A stretch of 64,000 nt of DNA from Chenopodium formosanum (Eukaryota; Streptophyta; Magnoliopsida; Caryophyllales; Amaranthaceae), in the NCBI GenBank assembly GCA_024500155.1, contig CM044879.1, positions 25,228,572-25,292,571 of the forward strand. Reading direction: 5' to 3'. The number at the start of each line of letters is the position of its first letter. Positions within the stretch are counted from its first letter, which is position 1. Made by a program: the position numbers and the translations under genes. The notes beneath the pieces are model-generated. The model did not search any database. It was not told the origin of the DNA and worked only from the letters and a program-made list of their open reading frames with translations. Shown here piece by piece: positions 22,379-33,237 of this stretch.

Positions 22379-23983
22379 ATACAGGCATGTACTAGGTAAG
22401 TAGAACTGTCACCCAACTCCCGAAAAGCATGGGAGGCCTAGGAATTAGAGGGGCCTTAAGCTTAAATGATGCCCTCCCTTTCAAACAAGCAACAAGAATG
22501 CACCTAAATTCGCAGTTGCTGTTTTCAAGGGTGCACAAAGGTATGCAGTCTTGTGGTATTTGCTCAATGGCTAAGCCTTATTTCCGGAAAAAGAATCCTT
22601 CAATGGGGAGATCTGACATTCAAAAGGTCATAGGTACATTCAAGAAGGTTTTTGATTGGAAAGCTGGTAATGAGAATAACATCAAAGCAGCAAGCATGTC
22701 ATGGGTCAATAGGGAGCCCCCAACTATTAATTCAAGCCAAACTCTAGGGGCTGCATTGAATTGGAAGGTTTGCGACTTTATTGACAGGGGAACAGGCACC
22801 AGGAAAGTGGGGAAGGTAAGAGAATGCTTTGACTGGGGAAGTGCAAGGAATATACTATCAATGGAGCTACCTTCTACAAATGAGGATGATTTTATTTACT
22901 GGAAATTCCACCCCTCGGGGAGGTATACGGTAAATATGGGCTACTATTTCCTTATAAAAGGAGAGGATCCAGCTCGAGAAATCATCTTTAATAATAAGAA
23001 GTTTGTAATGAGAATAAATATCCAACCAAAATGGAAGATATTTTTGTGGAAGCTTTACCATAATGGGATTGGAGTCAGAGCAAACCTAGCTACAAGGGGT
23101 ATACAGATAGATGATACATGTGGCTACTATGGGATGGACTATGAGGATAGTCAACACTTATTCAGATTCTGTATTCTAGCGAAAGAGGCCTGGGAAAACA
23201 GTTCCTTGGCAATTCGCTCTAACTCTACGGGGTATAATTCCTTGAGGAATTGGATCCAATAATTTATTCTGCTATTTAATAGCAAGGATGGGAAACATAG
23301 TACCCGTATTGTTTTATTTATTGCAACTCTAAAGGGACTATGAAGAACGAGGAATGCAAGGAGTTTCAATGGTATTAGTGGGGGGGGGGGGCAAGCTTGG
23401 TAATGGAATTCATCAACCAAGCAATGCATGTTCATGAGACCTTTTACATTGAATGAAGACATGTACTACAATAATGAAGGCGAGGAAAGGGAATGCCCTA
23501 CCCAGCGTCCTGGATTTAATCATGTTCAATTGGGGCAAGAAAGAGAGGGCTTTGAAAACTTCTTGATAGGGGTAGATGGGTCCTGGGGATAAAAGGACTA
23601 AAAGGGCAGGAATTGGATGGTCAGTAAGGGAAATGAGGTAGACACAGGCGAAGGAGGAAATCATGGGGCGGCAAATTCAGCCCTACAATGTGAAGCTTGG
23701 GCATGCTTGAAAGCTATGAAATGGGCTCGTGTAAAGGGAAAACAGGGTCTCCTAATCCTATCAGATTCAATTGCCCTGCTCAACAACCTCTAGGGCAACA
23801 CAGGTTAGGAAATTGAGATTTCGTGGACTGTAAATGAAATAAGGAAGGTAGGTGCATTGTTAACAAAATGTGCCATCCTGAAGGTCTCAAGAGACCAAGT
23901 CAAAAGGGCAAATGATATTGCTAGGGATTGTCGCTTTACTACTCTTAATTTTCCTTAGTTTGTATGTTTCTTTGCTCTTGTCA

Positions 23984-24029
<46 letters not shown>
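22379..24029 (+). mobile_element. 5'-truncated L1-type LINE with poly(A) tail
   Basis: Contains the C-terminal end of a LINE ORF2 and a poly(A) run at about 23984-24029, typical of target-primed insertion. It begins abruptly at the end of LTR B. I see no target duplication: the right flank TTATTCCTGAAA is not found at the left. Confidence 0.8.
22390..23965 (+). pseudogene. LINE ORF2 C-terminal part: zf-RVT and RNase H remnant
   Basis: The frame around 22429-23262 encodes the PKSMGGLGIR motif that follows the reverse transcriptase domain in plant LINEs. A zf-RVT domain comes next (SGRYTVNMGYYFL; WKIFLWKLYHNGIGVRANL; CGYYG...HLFRFC). The second Cys of the expected C-x2-C pair is Tyr. A TAA at 23260-23262 ends the frame. 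Downstream, degraded RNase H-like sequence (a DGSWG motif near 23575-23590, later QCEAWACLKAM) continues in broken frames to the poly(A) tail. The reverse transcriptase core and endonuclease are missing by truncation. Confidence 0.75.
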
Positions 24030-24031
<2 letters not shown>

Positions 24032-24386
24032 ATTCCTGAAAAAAGAATCTTGTCTAGTGTTTTTTTTTGTCAAAAGTTATGTAGAATGATTACAATAAAT
24101 TTTGGTTCAATTCCTAAAAAGTTTAAAACCTATTGATAATATTGCAAATAAAATAAATTATGTGGTTATTGTTTTAGCAATTTATGTATAATTAGTAATA
24201 ATTTATGCATAGTTGGTTGAGCTTCAAAAAAATATTTTAAAGGAATAATTAATAATTTGTTTATGTACTTTGTTTTGTTATTATATGGTTGAATTTAAGA
24301 AGTTCGGTATTAATAATATATAATTTGAGTAACTTTAAGGTTTAGGAATTAATCACTGAGAAGATAAATATGTGTGGAATGTTATT
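24030..24386. other. AT-rich DNA, no recognisable feature
   Basis: Sequence between the LINE tail and solo LTR F. I see no reading frame, repeat or RNA gene here. Confidence 0.5.
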
Positions 24387-24939
24387 ATTATTGATGTATC
24401 ACATTTATATACAATTTAAACGCACATTTAGTTGCTTTTTAGGTCTTTTAGTCGCTTTTTAGGTTGCAAATGCATAAGTTGTTTGTTTTGTGCTCTATTA
24501 CGCTCCGTTTGTGTTTTTCTTAATGTTTCAGGTGATTTCATAATCATTTGGACGCTTTCGTAATGTTTAAAGTTGATTCGGATGATATTTGGATGAAAGT
24601 CGATGAATTGAGCTTATTAATCGATGATCTCATGTTTGTGGATGTTTACTCTGAGGATTTTATGCATGAGAAATGAAAATAGCATCCACAATGATCGATA
24701 TGCACTTTTCGAAATTAAATTTGAGTTAGAAACGAAGTCAAACGATGTTTTACAAAGTGTCAAAACAGACCTTTGGTCACTCTTTTTATCATAAATTGAG
24801 TTATAAATATTGGATTGAAGCGATTCAAATTGCATTGGAAACTAGAATTGACGATATTTCCATTGATAGGTTGCACGCCCATATACTTCCTAGATCTCAA
24901 GATACAACCCTTTGAAGTTGACCCTGCGAAGTTGCCAAT

Positions 24940-25081
24940 CCATCGCCCAGCCATCGGGCGATGGCCGTGCTGTGCGATGGATCGGGAGTTGCTTCTTGGG
25001 GCGCTGGTTTTCCATCGCCCGATGGTCGAGTGTGCTTCTATCCAAGGAGTTCCGACCAGCGGCCACCCATCGCCCGATGGG
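24940..25081. repeat. CCATCG...CGATGG palindrome cluster in LTR F
   Basis: Perfect palindromes CCATCGGGCGATGG (24951-24964), CCATCGCCCGATGG-type (25012-25025) and CCCATCGCCCGATGGG (25066-25081), with half sites CCATCGCCC at 24940 and GCGATGG near 24974. They form an island of high GC in AT-rich DNA. Confidence 0.8.
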
Positions 25082-25689
25082 TTAGGCGTGTGGGCATCAA
25101 CGAAGAAACCTACATCGACTATGACTCTTTCAATCGACCAATCATTAGACGACCTATGTGATTGCTATTTTTTTCTGATATTATTTTATTTATTAATCTT
25201 TAGATTAGTTTTAGGATAATACAAATAGTTCAAGGGATTATTATTTTCCCTTAAGCCTTTTTATGATTTAATTAGTTTACGTTCTTTTTAGCTTCTCTAG
25301 CCCTAGTATTTCATGGACACCTCCATGGATTCCTCCATGGATTCCTTTATAGATTTGTCCTTGAGTTTGATACATTAATTTATTGAGGTAATTTATTACT
25401 TTAGTTTAATTATGTTTTCTTCCTTCGATCTAGTTTTAATTATTTTTTTCATGTTTGAGTAGTTTAATTTCTAGGGTTTTTGGAATCCATGTTTATACTA
25501 TGAATCTTGATTGATGTTTTTGATATTTTGTTTATTGGTTTTTCTAAATGATAGTGTTTTATTGTTAATATTGCAACTTGATCAATTGTTTGATTAATTA
25601 TTGTTAAAAAGAGTTTGAATAAAAAGATCTTACTTTTGGAGGCTTACCTTACAATTAACAATTCTGATTATGTTAGCGACCGAACTAAT

Positions 25690-25757
25690 TAATTAAGCCA
25701 TCGGTTTACAAAAACCGGTGGCCAATGAGCGTTGCCTTTTTCAATTTTTCTACTAGT
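25690..25757. mobile_element. Right-end fragment of a CACTA element
   Basis: Contains an ACCGGTGG-type subterminal repeat and ends TTTTTCTACTAGTG, the complement of the CACTAGTAGAAAAA terminus seen in the other CACTA elements here. No matching left end is visible. Confidence 0.5.
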
Positions 25758-26097
25758 GTACATATGTTGAATTGAGAGCGCTAAGACCCGACAGTAGGCT
25801 TAGCAATTGCTTTAGTTAATTGATTGATTGAATTGTTATTGATATTTGATAGATTTAGAATTATAAGCATGGTAAACCATAACCCTAAGTCGTTTTATTA
25901 ATTGTTTTATTTCTTTTTAATTTAATTAAGACTACTTTTCTATCCCAGTTTCGTGACTTGTTAAGTTTATCCAATTCCTTAGAAGTTAGATTGAATAGTC
26001 ATCTCTCCGTGGATTCAACCCTACTTACCCTACTACATTGTTAGTTGGATTCGTTAGGAATTTATTTTTGACAGGTGTACGACAACATATCAATTAT

Positions 26098-26516
26098 GCA
26101 CGAAGTTTTTTACTAAGATTATTTGACTTAGTTGTAGGATTAGATAGCTATGTATGAATTCCTAGTTATTATCATATATTTGGCTTGCTTGCAATACTTT
26201 GGATTAATAATTAATTACATAGCTATCTATTTTGTGTAATGTTGCTAAATGTCTACACTTTGGATTCTGGTAAAGGATTAAGATATTCAATAGAAACAAA
26301 TGTTAGATGTTTATGTGATAATTCTTTGGGAATAGTATGAATGTCATTAATTATGTACATGTTTGATCTTATTTTACCTATCATTATTACTATATTGAAT
26401 ATATGTAAGGAATATGTAAGAGTGTATAGCAGTTTTTTTTCTTGGAAAAGGAATCTAACTCAAGTATTTTTTTGTCAAAGTCATTTATGAGTTTATTAAT
26501 GTGATACCAGTTTATA
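26098..26516. other. AT-rich DNA, no recognisable feature
   Basis: Flanking DNA to the right of solo LTR F. I see only short spurious frames. Confidence 0.45.
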
Positions 26517-29281
26517 TGTGACACTCCCGATTTACTAACCAATAATAAATAAGAATTAAAGATAAATAAAACAACCTTTAAATAAATCAGAGGTTTCACC
26601 GCCACACTCGACAACCCGTCAAGTGTTAAGTTTTACAAAATCCCAATAATTACAACTCAATAAACTAGGTGAGCTATTTATACAACTTTACAAACTCGTT
26701 ATAAACAAACTAATCGAAACACTTGAGCTCCTTTAGCTACGATCACTTGATTAACCTGCTTAAACAAACTTGACTGCTCACCATTAAGGGCAAATTCCAG
26801 AATAGATCGTCGCAGGGCCATCATAAGAAAAAGAAATGGCCGCAAACACAAGTAGCATAATAAAACAGCACACACACGTCAGCAAAAGGCTGAGTACCAC
26901 TTATCAAATATACAATGAAGTAATATAATATAATTATAATATAACTAGCTCACTGACTATGTAGTCCGAAACTACATTCACCAATATATCAAACTAAATA
27001 CGACACTCCATGTAACTATCCTTGATAGAATCCCACCTCAAAAATAATAATATGATACTCTCCTCAATAGCTCATCTTACTAATAAGTGTGCCATGCTCT
27101 TTGTTTTATACTATAATACCCTAGAAATTCATTTCCTTTAAAATACCTTTTTTACTCTTTTAAAATACGAAATAGGAAATTCTAAGACATTACCGCCACC
27201 GTGATTATGGCTAAGGAAATTATCAAAGACACACAGCGGAAGACTAATTTCAAAACCATTCAAAACAAGTCAACTTATATTATGAAGTCAACCAAACGAA
27301 AGTATAGTCAACGAAAGTCAAATAAGATCAACCTACAAATTAGAACCATTGTAGGCCCTTATTAAAACCAAACCAAATCCAAAACTTTGCGTTAGTCCCA
27401 CACATAAATAATATCATAAATAATTAAAGCATAAGAACACGTCATAAACTATTGGAAACTAGCATGATTCGCTCTTCACTCGTACCCCGTTATGAATATG
27501 CTTCAATACCTGAAAAGCTTATCTTTACTTGTTTCCACTACTCTCCATAAAAAATGGGTCATCATAGGGCCAAGATAAAGACATGGCCAAAACACACAAA
27601 CACACACAATTAGCAAAGCTGAGTACATAAGTGTAATTAAACACACTAACATGCTTTCACCTATCAACACACACTTACCTCAATGCACCTATTTACAAGC
27701 ACACACAACAATCAACAAGACACTTTAATTAGACACTAAATAATTTATTTAGCGTTGATTACGCATCGAACGGGTTTCCAACTCTACCTCCCCCAATAAA
27801 TTGAGGTTAACTGACACGGGAGCTAATCGTGCCAGCGACAAAACCACACATAGGTGGCGGAATTCCAAAACATAATAATAATAAAAAGGAATGTATAGCG
27901 TCATGTACTCCATTAGAAGTTATGATCAAATATAAAGTCACATAACTCCCCCCATATGTTCATACTCATGGTATATACGTTCCAAGAGTTTTGGTGCGTA
28001 ATCTCTTTCACTTTACGTTATTTACATATTATTAGACTTGGTGATGACTCTCAAAGCATAATTATTCAATCAACAATAATTAATTCAATCAAACAAACAT
28101 ACCAATTTAATTCTTGAAAAATTAATGACCACAATATTTAATGTTGAACCCTTTTTAAATCTAACTCAGCGTCAAAGACACCTTAAACGCATAAAGCGCC
28201 GAAAATCCTATCCGTCGGTATTAAAACAGCTTAAGTGCACAAAGGCACCAACATACAATTTATTCCTCGTGTACATAGACACACTTATATAGCTCCTTTC
28301 CCATGCTTAAAGCATCAATAAAAATTATATGAACCATAATTAAAATCCTTTTCAATATTCCAAACATAATAAAACATGTAGTTTAATTAATCAAGCATTC
28401 TAACATGCCATAAATAAAAGTGTAGTCCATATAATTATGCCAAAATATAATTTTCCAATCCATAAACCATCACAAATATTTCATGCTTCACAATTTAATT
28501 ACCAACACCAATAATTCACAATTCAATACATAAACCTTAGCATGATACTACTTGTAACTGATTTAAATCAAGCCTAGCATGATTCAACATCATCAAAATA
28601 TGTTAAGTACGCGAACGTACCTCAATTAAGCCTTTAAAGTAGCCGATTACACTACAATAATTCCCTAATCAAGTCTCCTACATAAAGGGACAATAATACT
28701 ATATTAATTACCCTTGTATACACAATTTCCAGCAACTTAAATTCACTTTAGACTACTTAAAATAATCTGAAAATTATAGTAAAACCCTTAATTAAACTCT
28801 TCTTTTATGGGTAATTAAACCCTTTTCATAAAACCATCAAAAGTAGTACTTTGGGCAAAATTCAAGCATTATAGTTTAATTAAAAACTCATCAAAACTCC
28901 ATAAAGATTCAATCTTTAAGCTTGATTAACACTTCCAATCAAGGATATATAAAACCCCCAAATTAATTGCAAGTTAGAGCCCTAAAGTCAATACTTTAAT
29001 AATAAAAACCTTAGCTTTTAATACTTTATAAAATCTGAAAATTAAACACTTTATAATCTAAAATTTACAACCTTTAATCATCAAAACACAATTGTAGAAT
29101 ATACTAATCATGTTTAAACAATTAAAATCAAAACCCCAAAGTATATATTATAGGAATAATTATTAAAACAAAATAAAAGAGGATAGAGAAGGGAAGAACC
29201 ACCGTGGGTGGTGGCCGGCTAGCTGGACGGCTGCTGGCCGGTGGCGGCGTGGCAGGTGGTGGCAGACTGGCGGTGGGGTTG
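26517..29281. other. LTR-like non-coding DNA, origin uncertain
   Basis: Starts with TGTGACACTCCCGATTT, which resembles a Ty3/gypsy LTR terminus. Two diverged modules recur: GGCCATCATA...ATGGCC...GCAAAAGGCTGAGTA (about 26815-26900) and TCATCATAGGGCCAAG...ATGGCC...GCAAAGCTGAGTA (about 27560-27635). No gene is visible. A GC-rich GGTGG stretch lies at 29200-29280, directly against the CACTA end. I could not find the other terminus. Confidence 0.35.
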
Positions 29282-29640
29282 CACTAGTAGAAAAAATGTA
29301 ATTTGTAACTGGCGAAATTGACTTTTTGTAACTGCATTGTTGGTTGCGAATGCCACCGTTACAACTAGTGAAAATTACTCGTAACCGGCTAATGTTAGTT
29401 ACAAATAATGTACTATTCGTAACTGGCTTAACCAAACGGCAGTTTCAAAAAGTGTATTTTCCAAGTTATAAAGCATGCTATTTGTAACTGGCATTAGGTT
29501 ACGCTGGTTACAATTAGGGCATTATTAGTGACTGCCAAATATTAACGCCGGTTACAAATAGCATTATATTTTATTTTAAAAAAAAAAAATTAAAATGGCA
29601 GTAGTAGCAAATGCTCCAACTGCCATTACCCATGCTACAT
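29282..29640 (+). mobile_element. Left end of a CACTA transposon
   Basis: Begins CACTAGTAGAAAAAATG and carries subterminal repeats of TTTGTAACTGGC and its variants (about 29305, 29418, 29477) in both orientations. The right terminus TACTAGTG is not found downstream, so the element is truncated or its end is too diverged. Confidence 0.65.
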
Positions 29641-30790
29641 TTTTTTTAATGTGAAGATCATAAATTTTAACCCAACTTTTATACAGTAATAGATACGAGT
29701 ATTAATCTAAAGTTATAAACCACGTAAGGTCCAATTTAATCAATATCGATTTACATCATCAATTATAAAATATAGAAAATGATAGTACTTGTAAATTACA
29801 AATATGTCACCAACTTTCAACAACAAAGGACATGTATGTAATCCTAAACAAACAGAGTGATAAGAAGCCCCCTACTCCTCTTCTTAGATGATGTGGCTTT
29901 CGAAGCAACGTCTTGGTCTGCGGATGTTGGCTCTTGACTTTGTTGATTGGCAATGCATTTCCAATAGAAGAATCAACTCCAAGGGCATTAGTGGGTTCCC
30001 TGTTATATCACAATCATGTATAATAATTTCCATGTTCAGGACAACAACAATCTTGCAGAAATTATGGCCCAAATAAGTTCTAACCCAACAAAAAGCATGC
30101 ACTAAGTATTGTAAATCACAATGAACTAAGTTTTGAAATTTAGCTCTGAATTCAGTTCTAATTTTCAATTCTTAAATTCAGCTCTAAATACATTCTGAAA
30201 TTCAATCCTGAAATTTAGGTATGATTTCAGTTCCAAAATCCATGTTTCATTTAAGGAAGGCAGAAAGAGAAAGTGTGTGACACACTTAACTTTCAGAAAC
30301 CACAGCTGATCTGAATATTCTAAAGGAACAACAGGAACTACGGATTGATAAAAATGAAGATCAAAATATAATGCAGAAGATAGGATTCAAATATATATAG
30401 ATACAGAGTTATTAGATGCAAAGATTAACTTGAACTATATAGTATCTTCACTTTGATTTTAGGCCACTGATTTTTTGGGGACCTGCTCGCTCTATTATGA
30501 CTTCATGAGCTGTTTTCCATCCTGTTTCACCCAAAAAAAAAAAAAAAATAAATAAATTTCATATTAAAATTTACATCTAAGTTCATCTGCACAAAGGAAA
30601 CCAAAATAAACCAGTGTCTACAAAAGTCAAATATACTAGTGTCTATGTAGTGGTTAAAATTTTATGCTTTGTTTTATATTGTAAAAATTATAATTCTACG
30701 AGAGTTATAACATTGATGTGCAACAAAGTTAATAATTGAGCAACAAGCTAGATCATCACAAAAGAATAATTATGTCTACTGTACAATCAA
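29641..30790. other. Non-coding DNA, possible decayed exon fragments on the minus strand
   Basis: Mostly AT-rich. Two short minus-strand stretches have exon-like composition: about 30455-30530 and 29880-29980, the latter reading as a Ser/Lys-rich C-terminus in one frame. I cannot assign a family, and neither has a complete start or clear splice sites. Confidence 0.2.
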
Positions 30791-30794
30791 CATG

Positions 30795-30889
30795 AATACA
30801 TATATGTATATATATATACATGTGTATATATATGTATATATATGTATATATATACATATGTATATTATACATATATACATATATATACA

Positions 30890-30920
<31 letters not shown>

Positions 30921-30965
30921 CATATATACACATGTATATATGTATATATATATATATACATATAT
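30795..30965. repeat. TATA/TATG-rich microsatellite
   Basis: Alternating (TA)n, TATG and TACA units over about 170 bp, strongly self-complementary. The open frames rich in Tyr and Ile that it produces on both strands are artefacts. Confidence 0.95.
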
Positions 30966-30969
30966 ACAA

Positions 30970-31660
30970 ATCACATAATATCTAGGTTCACATGTATAGC
31001 TTGCCATTCCTTGACTTAAGTTACATGTGATCCCGCTAATTATTTGATCATAAAACTCTTTATGTCCAACATCACAAATAAAATTTAAGCATTTAACATC
31101 TTTGACAAAATCTTGCAAAGGACTTATGTATACTTGTACTGCACCAATACAAATATAACTATAATTTTCTTTTTCTTTATGTTTTTTTAATACTTTTCCA
31201 ATTTATGATATTAATTCAATTTCAGATGCTTTTTGTTCACAGTCCTCGATTACTATACTTCCTTCCATTTCTTCACATGCATATTTTGTTCTAGTTTTAA
31301 AGAAAGAAGTTTTGAATATTTTATCCTTAGTAATCAGGGGAAATTCCATCTTTCTTTGTTTATCTGATCTAGGTCATTATCTTTAAATGAATACTCAGCT
31401 TTTTTTACTTGACCTATAGTCATTCTGCTTTTATCCTCATCATTGTCATCTGATTCTGAATTTTCTAATTCTTCTCCTTCCATCATATGATTTATTTCTT
31501 CATAATTTTCGTCTTCAAATTCACTGTCTTCAGGTTCTTCATTATACTCATTTTCTTCCTCTATTATTTCTACTATTATTCCTTTATTATTACTTAAAGC
31601 CAATTCTAGAGCCTCATCTTCTAGTATTTCTATGTAGTCCCAACTACCTAAGGCTTCCAT
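30970..31660 (-). pseudogene. Probable endogenous pararetrovirus fragment, movement-protein-like
   Basis: On the minus strand an acidic, Glu/Asp-rich reading frame (31660 down to 31334) is followed, after a one-base frameshift near 31335, by sequence with an IGAVQV-type motif and a downstream Asp. This arrangement resembles the 30K-superfamily movement proteins of Caulimoviridae. An in-frame stop lies near 31203. The frame then runs into the TA-rich microsatellite at 30965 and is lost. No capsid, protease or reverse transcriptase part is present. In the plant genome this would be a dead integrated fragment. The assignment rests on motif recognition only; an unrelated acidic protein cannot be excluded. 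Confidence 0.45.
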
Positions 31661-31670
31661 TGAGTTAAAG

Positions 31671-33237
31671 AAAAGAAATCCTTACAAACTTGATCAAAAA
31701 TCAAAGGCAATGTAGAAATCTTCAATCATCAACAATACACCATGAACTTCTCTCTCTAAAAACCTAGAGTTTCTCTCTCTAAAAATATGATCTAAAATTA
31801 ATATGAATTAACTTCCTCTAAAAATAGAAGGAAAGACTATATAAAGGAAAGATACAAAAGAAGAGTTAGTTAGATCGTCCTAAAAGAAACCCCGGAAGGT
31901 GCGGTCGCATCAAGGAAGAGGCGCAGCCGCGGGAAAAAGGGTACGGATTAGAGACCAAGGGGGGCGCGCCCGCATCACCAAGGTGCGCGGCCGCACCACC
32001 TATGTGTGCGCCCGCACCTGGCAGCAGGGCACTCCCTCTCTTTCTTCGTCGTATCTCATCCTCGTGCGCTCGTCTTGGTGATGATGATGAACACTAAGGT
32101 AGGCAGTCTTGAAATGGATATTTTGGTGGGTTCATGGCAAAGATGATGCCCCCACCGCATGCGTGCACCGATCTCTTGACTTGCTCCTTGCGTTCCTTCA
32201 AACTTAAAGCTCCAAAAGACGAACATGAGGTATTAAACTGATGAGAAATATGAGAGGAAGGCTCGTAAATCCTTAATTGGAAACGCGATCATAACCTGAA
32301 AACAAACGAAAACAAGCAAATAAAAAGGAAAAAGGACAAATAAACAAGGAAATGCACAAAACAAGAAAACTAACTAAGGAAAGCATAAACTAAAGGAATA
32401 AAGAACAAAACTAAGGAAAACTAAGAAAAAGAGCTATAAAATAGCATGAAAATTATCCCAAAAGAAGCCAAATGAGTGCCATAAATTACACTCATCAAAT
32501 TCCTCAAGCTAAACTTTTGCTCGTACTCAAGCAAAACAAAGCAAGAATGAATAAGGATTAAATACTTATTCAAAAAGAAAAAGAAAGACTGAAGATGAGA
32601 ATATACACTAAGACTCACTATCGTAGGAATCACGGTTGCTTTTAGCTACAATAAGCCCTTTAAACCCCAAAGTCGCCTATGAGGACGAGTTAGGTCACGT
32701 AAGGGTATCCTAAGAGTTTACCCACAACTCTACCCCAACATCAAAGAGGCAAAACCATGAAAAGAAAAGAAAAGGGAAAAAGGAAAACAAAACCTTTGCG
32801 AAATGGACTTACAAAGAGACTAAAATGCAAATAAATGAAAATCTTTCTCAAGTAGTCAAGGTAAGCACTTTTCAAGATATCTAAGGTTGATTGAAACATA
32901 GGGTATGCTAAGCATAGGAACTAGACATCACAATCCACGTTCATCCCAAACAATCTTACCACATTCTCCCCACTAGTCTCAAATCACCCCTTAGTGAGCA
33001 TCCCAATGATTCCTCGATGGAACCGGAAAAAAGATTTATCTAGGCTACTCGACAATCTTAACTATGCATCTCCTTTCCTTAGGCAATGACCCATGATTCC
33101 CTCCCCCGAATAGTGACTCAACTTTCTAGGTCAAAAGGTCTTTCCCCAAGGTTGTAACGTAAGCATAAAGGGTGAAGGTAGGCTAAAATTTAAAATTTGA
33201 CGGTTTTTCTAAAAAGTGAAGCTAAAGGGTGATCAAT
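31671..33237 (-). mobile_element. Minus-strand fragment of a B-related LTR element (B2)
   Basis: Read on the minus strand, 33237-32498 matches the 3' internal end of element B, including the hairpin and polypurine tract. An LTR then starts at 32497 (TGATGAGTGTAATTTATGG) and runs to about 31671, where it is cut off beside the pararetrovirus-like fragment. It contains a palindrome array (31899-32017) and a TATA box on the minus strand near 31837-31845. Sequence similarity to B is clear but diverged. Confidence 0.75.
31837..32017 (-). promoter_or_regulatory. Palindrome array and TATA box of LTR B2
   Basis: Units end at 31910, 31931, 31975, 31996 and 32017 on the plus strand, giving steps of 21, 44, 21 and 21 bp. 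Examples are GTGCGGTCGCAT and GCGGCCGCAC. The TATA-like TATATAG on the minus strand is about 54 bp from the nearest unit. Confidence 0.55.

Larger units (their letters stand above)
24392..26092 (+). mobile_element. Solo LTR, family F (Athila-like, 1.7 kb)
   Basis: Starts TGATGTATCACATTTATATA and ends GACAACATATCA. It is flanked by the 5-bp target duplication ATTAT at 24387-24391 and 26093-26097, so it is a clean solo LTR left by LTR-LTR recombination. It contains a GC-rich palindrome cluster (24940-25081) and a small CACTA end fragment (about 25690-25757). Its general layout resembles the B-family LTR. Confidence 0.85.

Noticed and set aside
24815..25219. 134-residue frame across the GC-rich part of LTR F
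   Set aside because: Lies inside a solo LTR with clear termini and target duplication; openness reflects the palindromic GC island.
29884..30168. Minus-strand 94-residue frame
   Set aside because: No recognisable domain; an alternative frame looks more protein-like but has no start or splice support.
30756..31019. Tyr/Ile-rich frames on both strands
   Set aside because: Translations of the TA-rich microsatellite.
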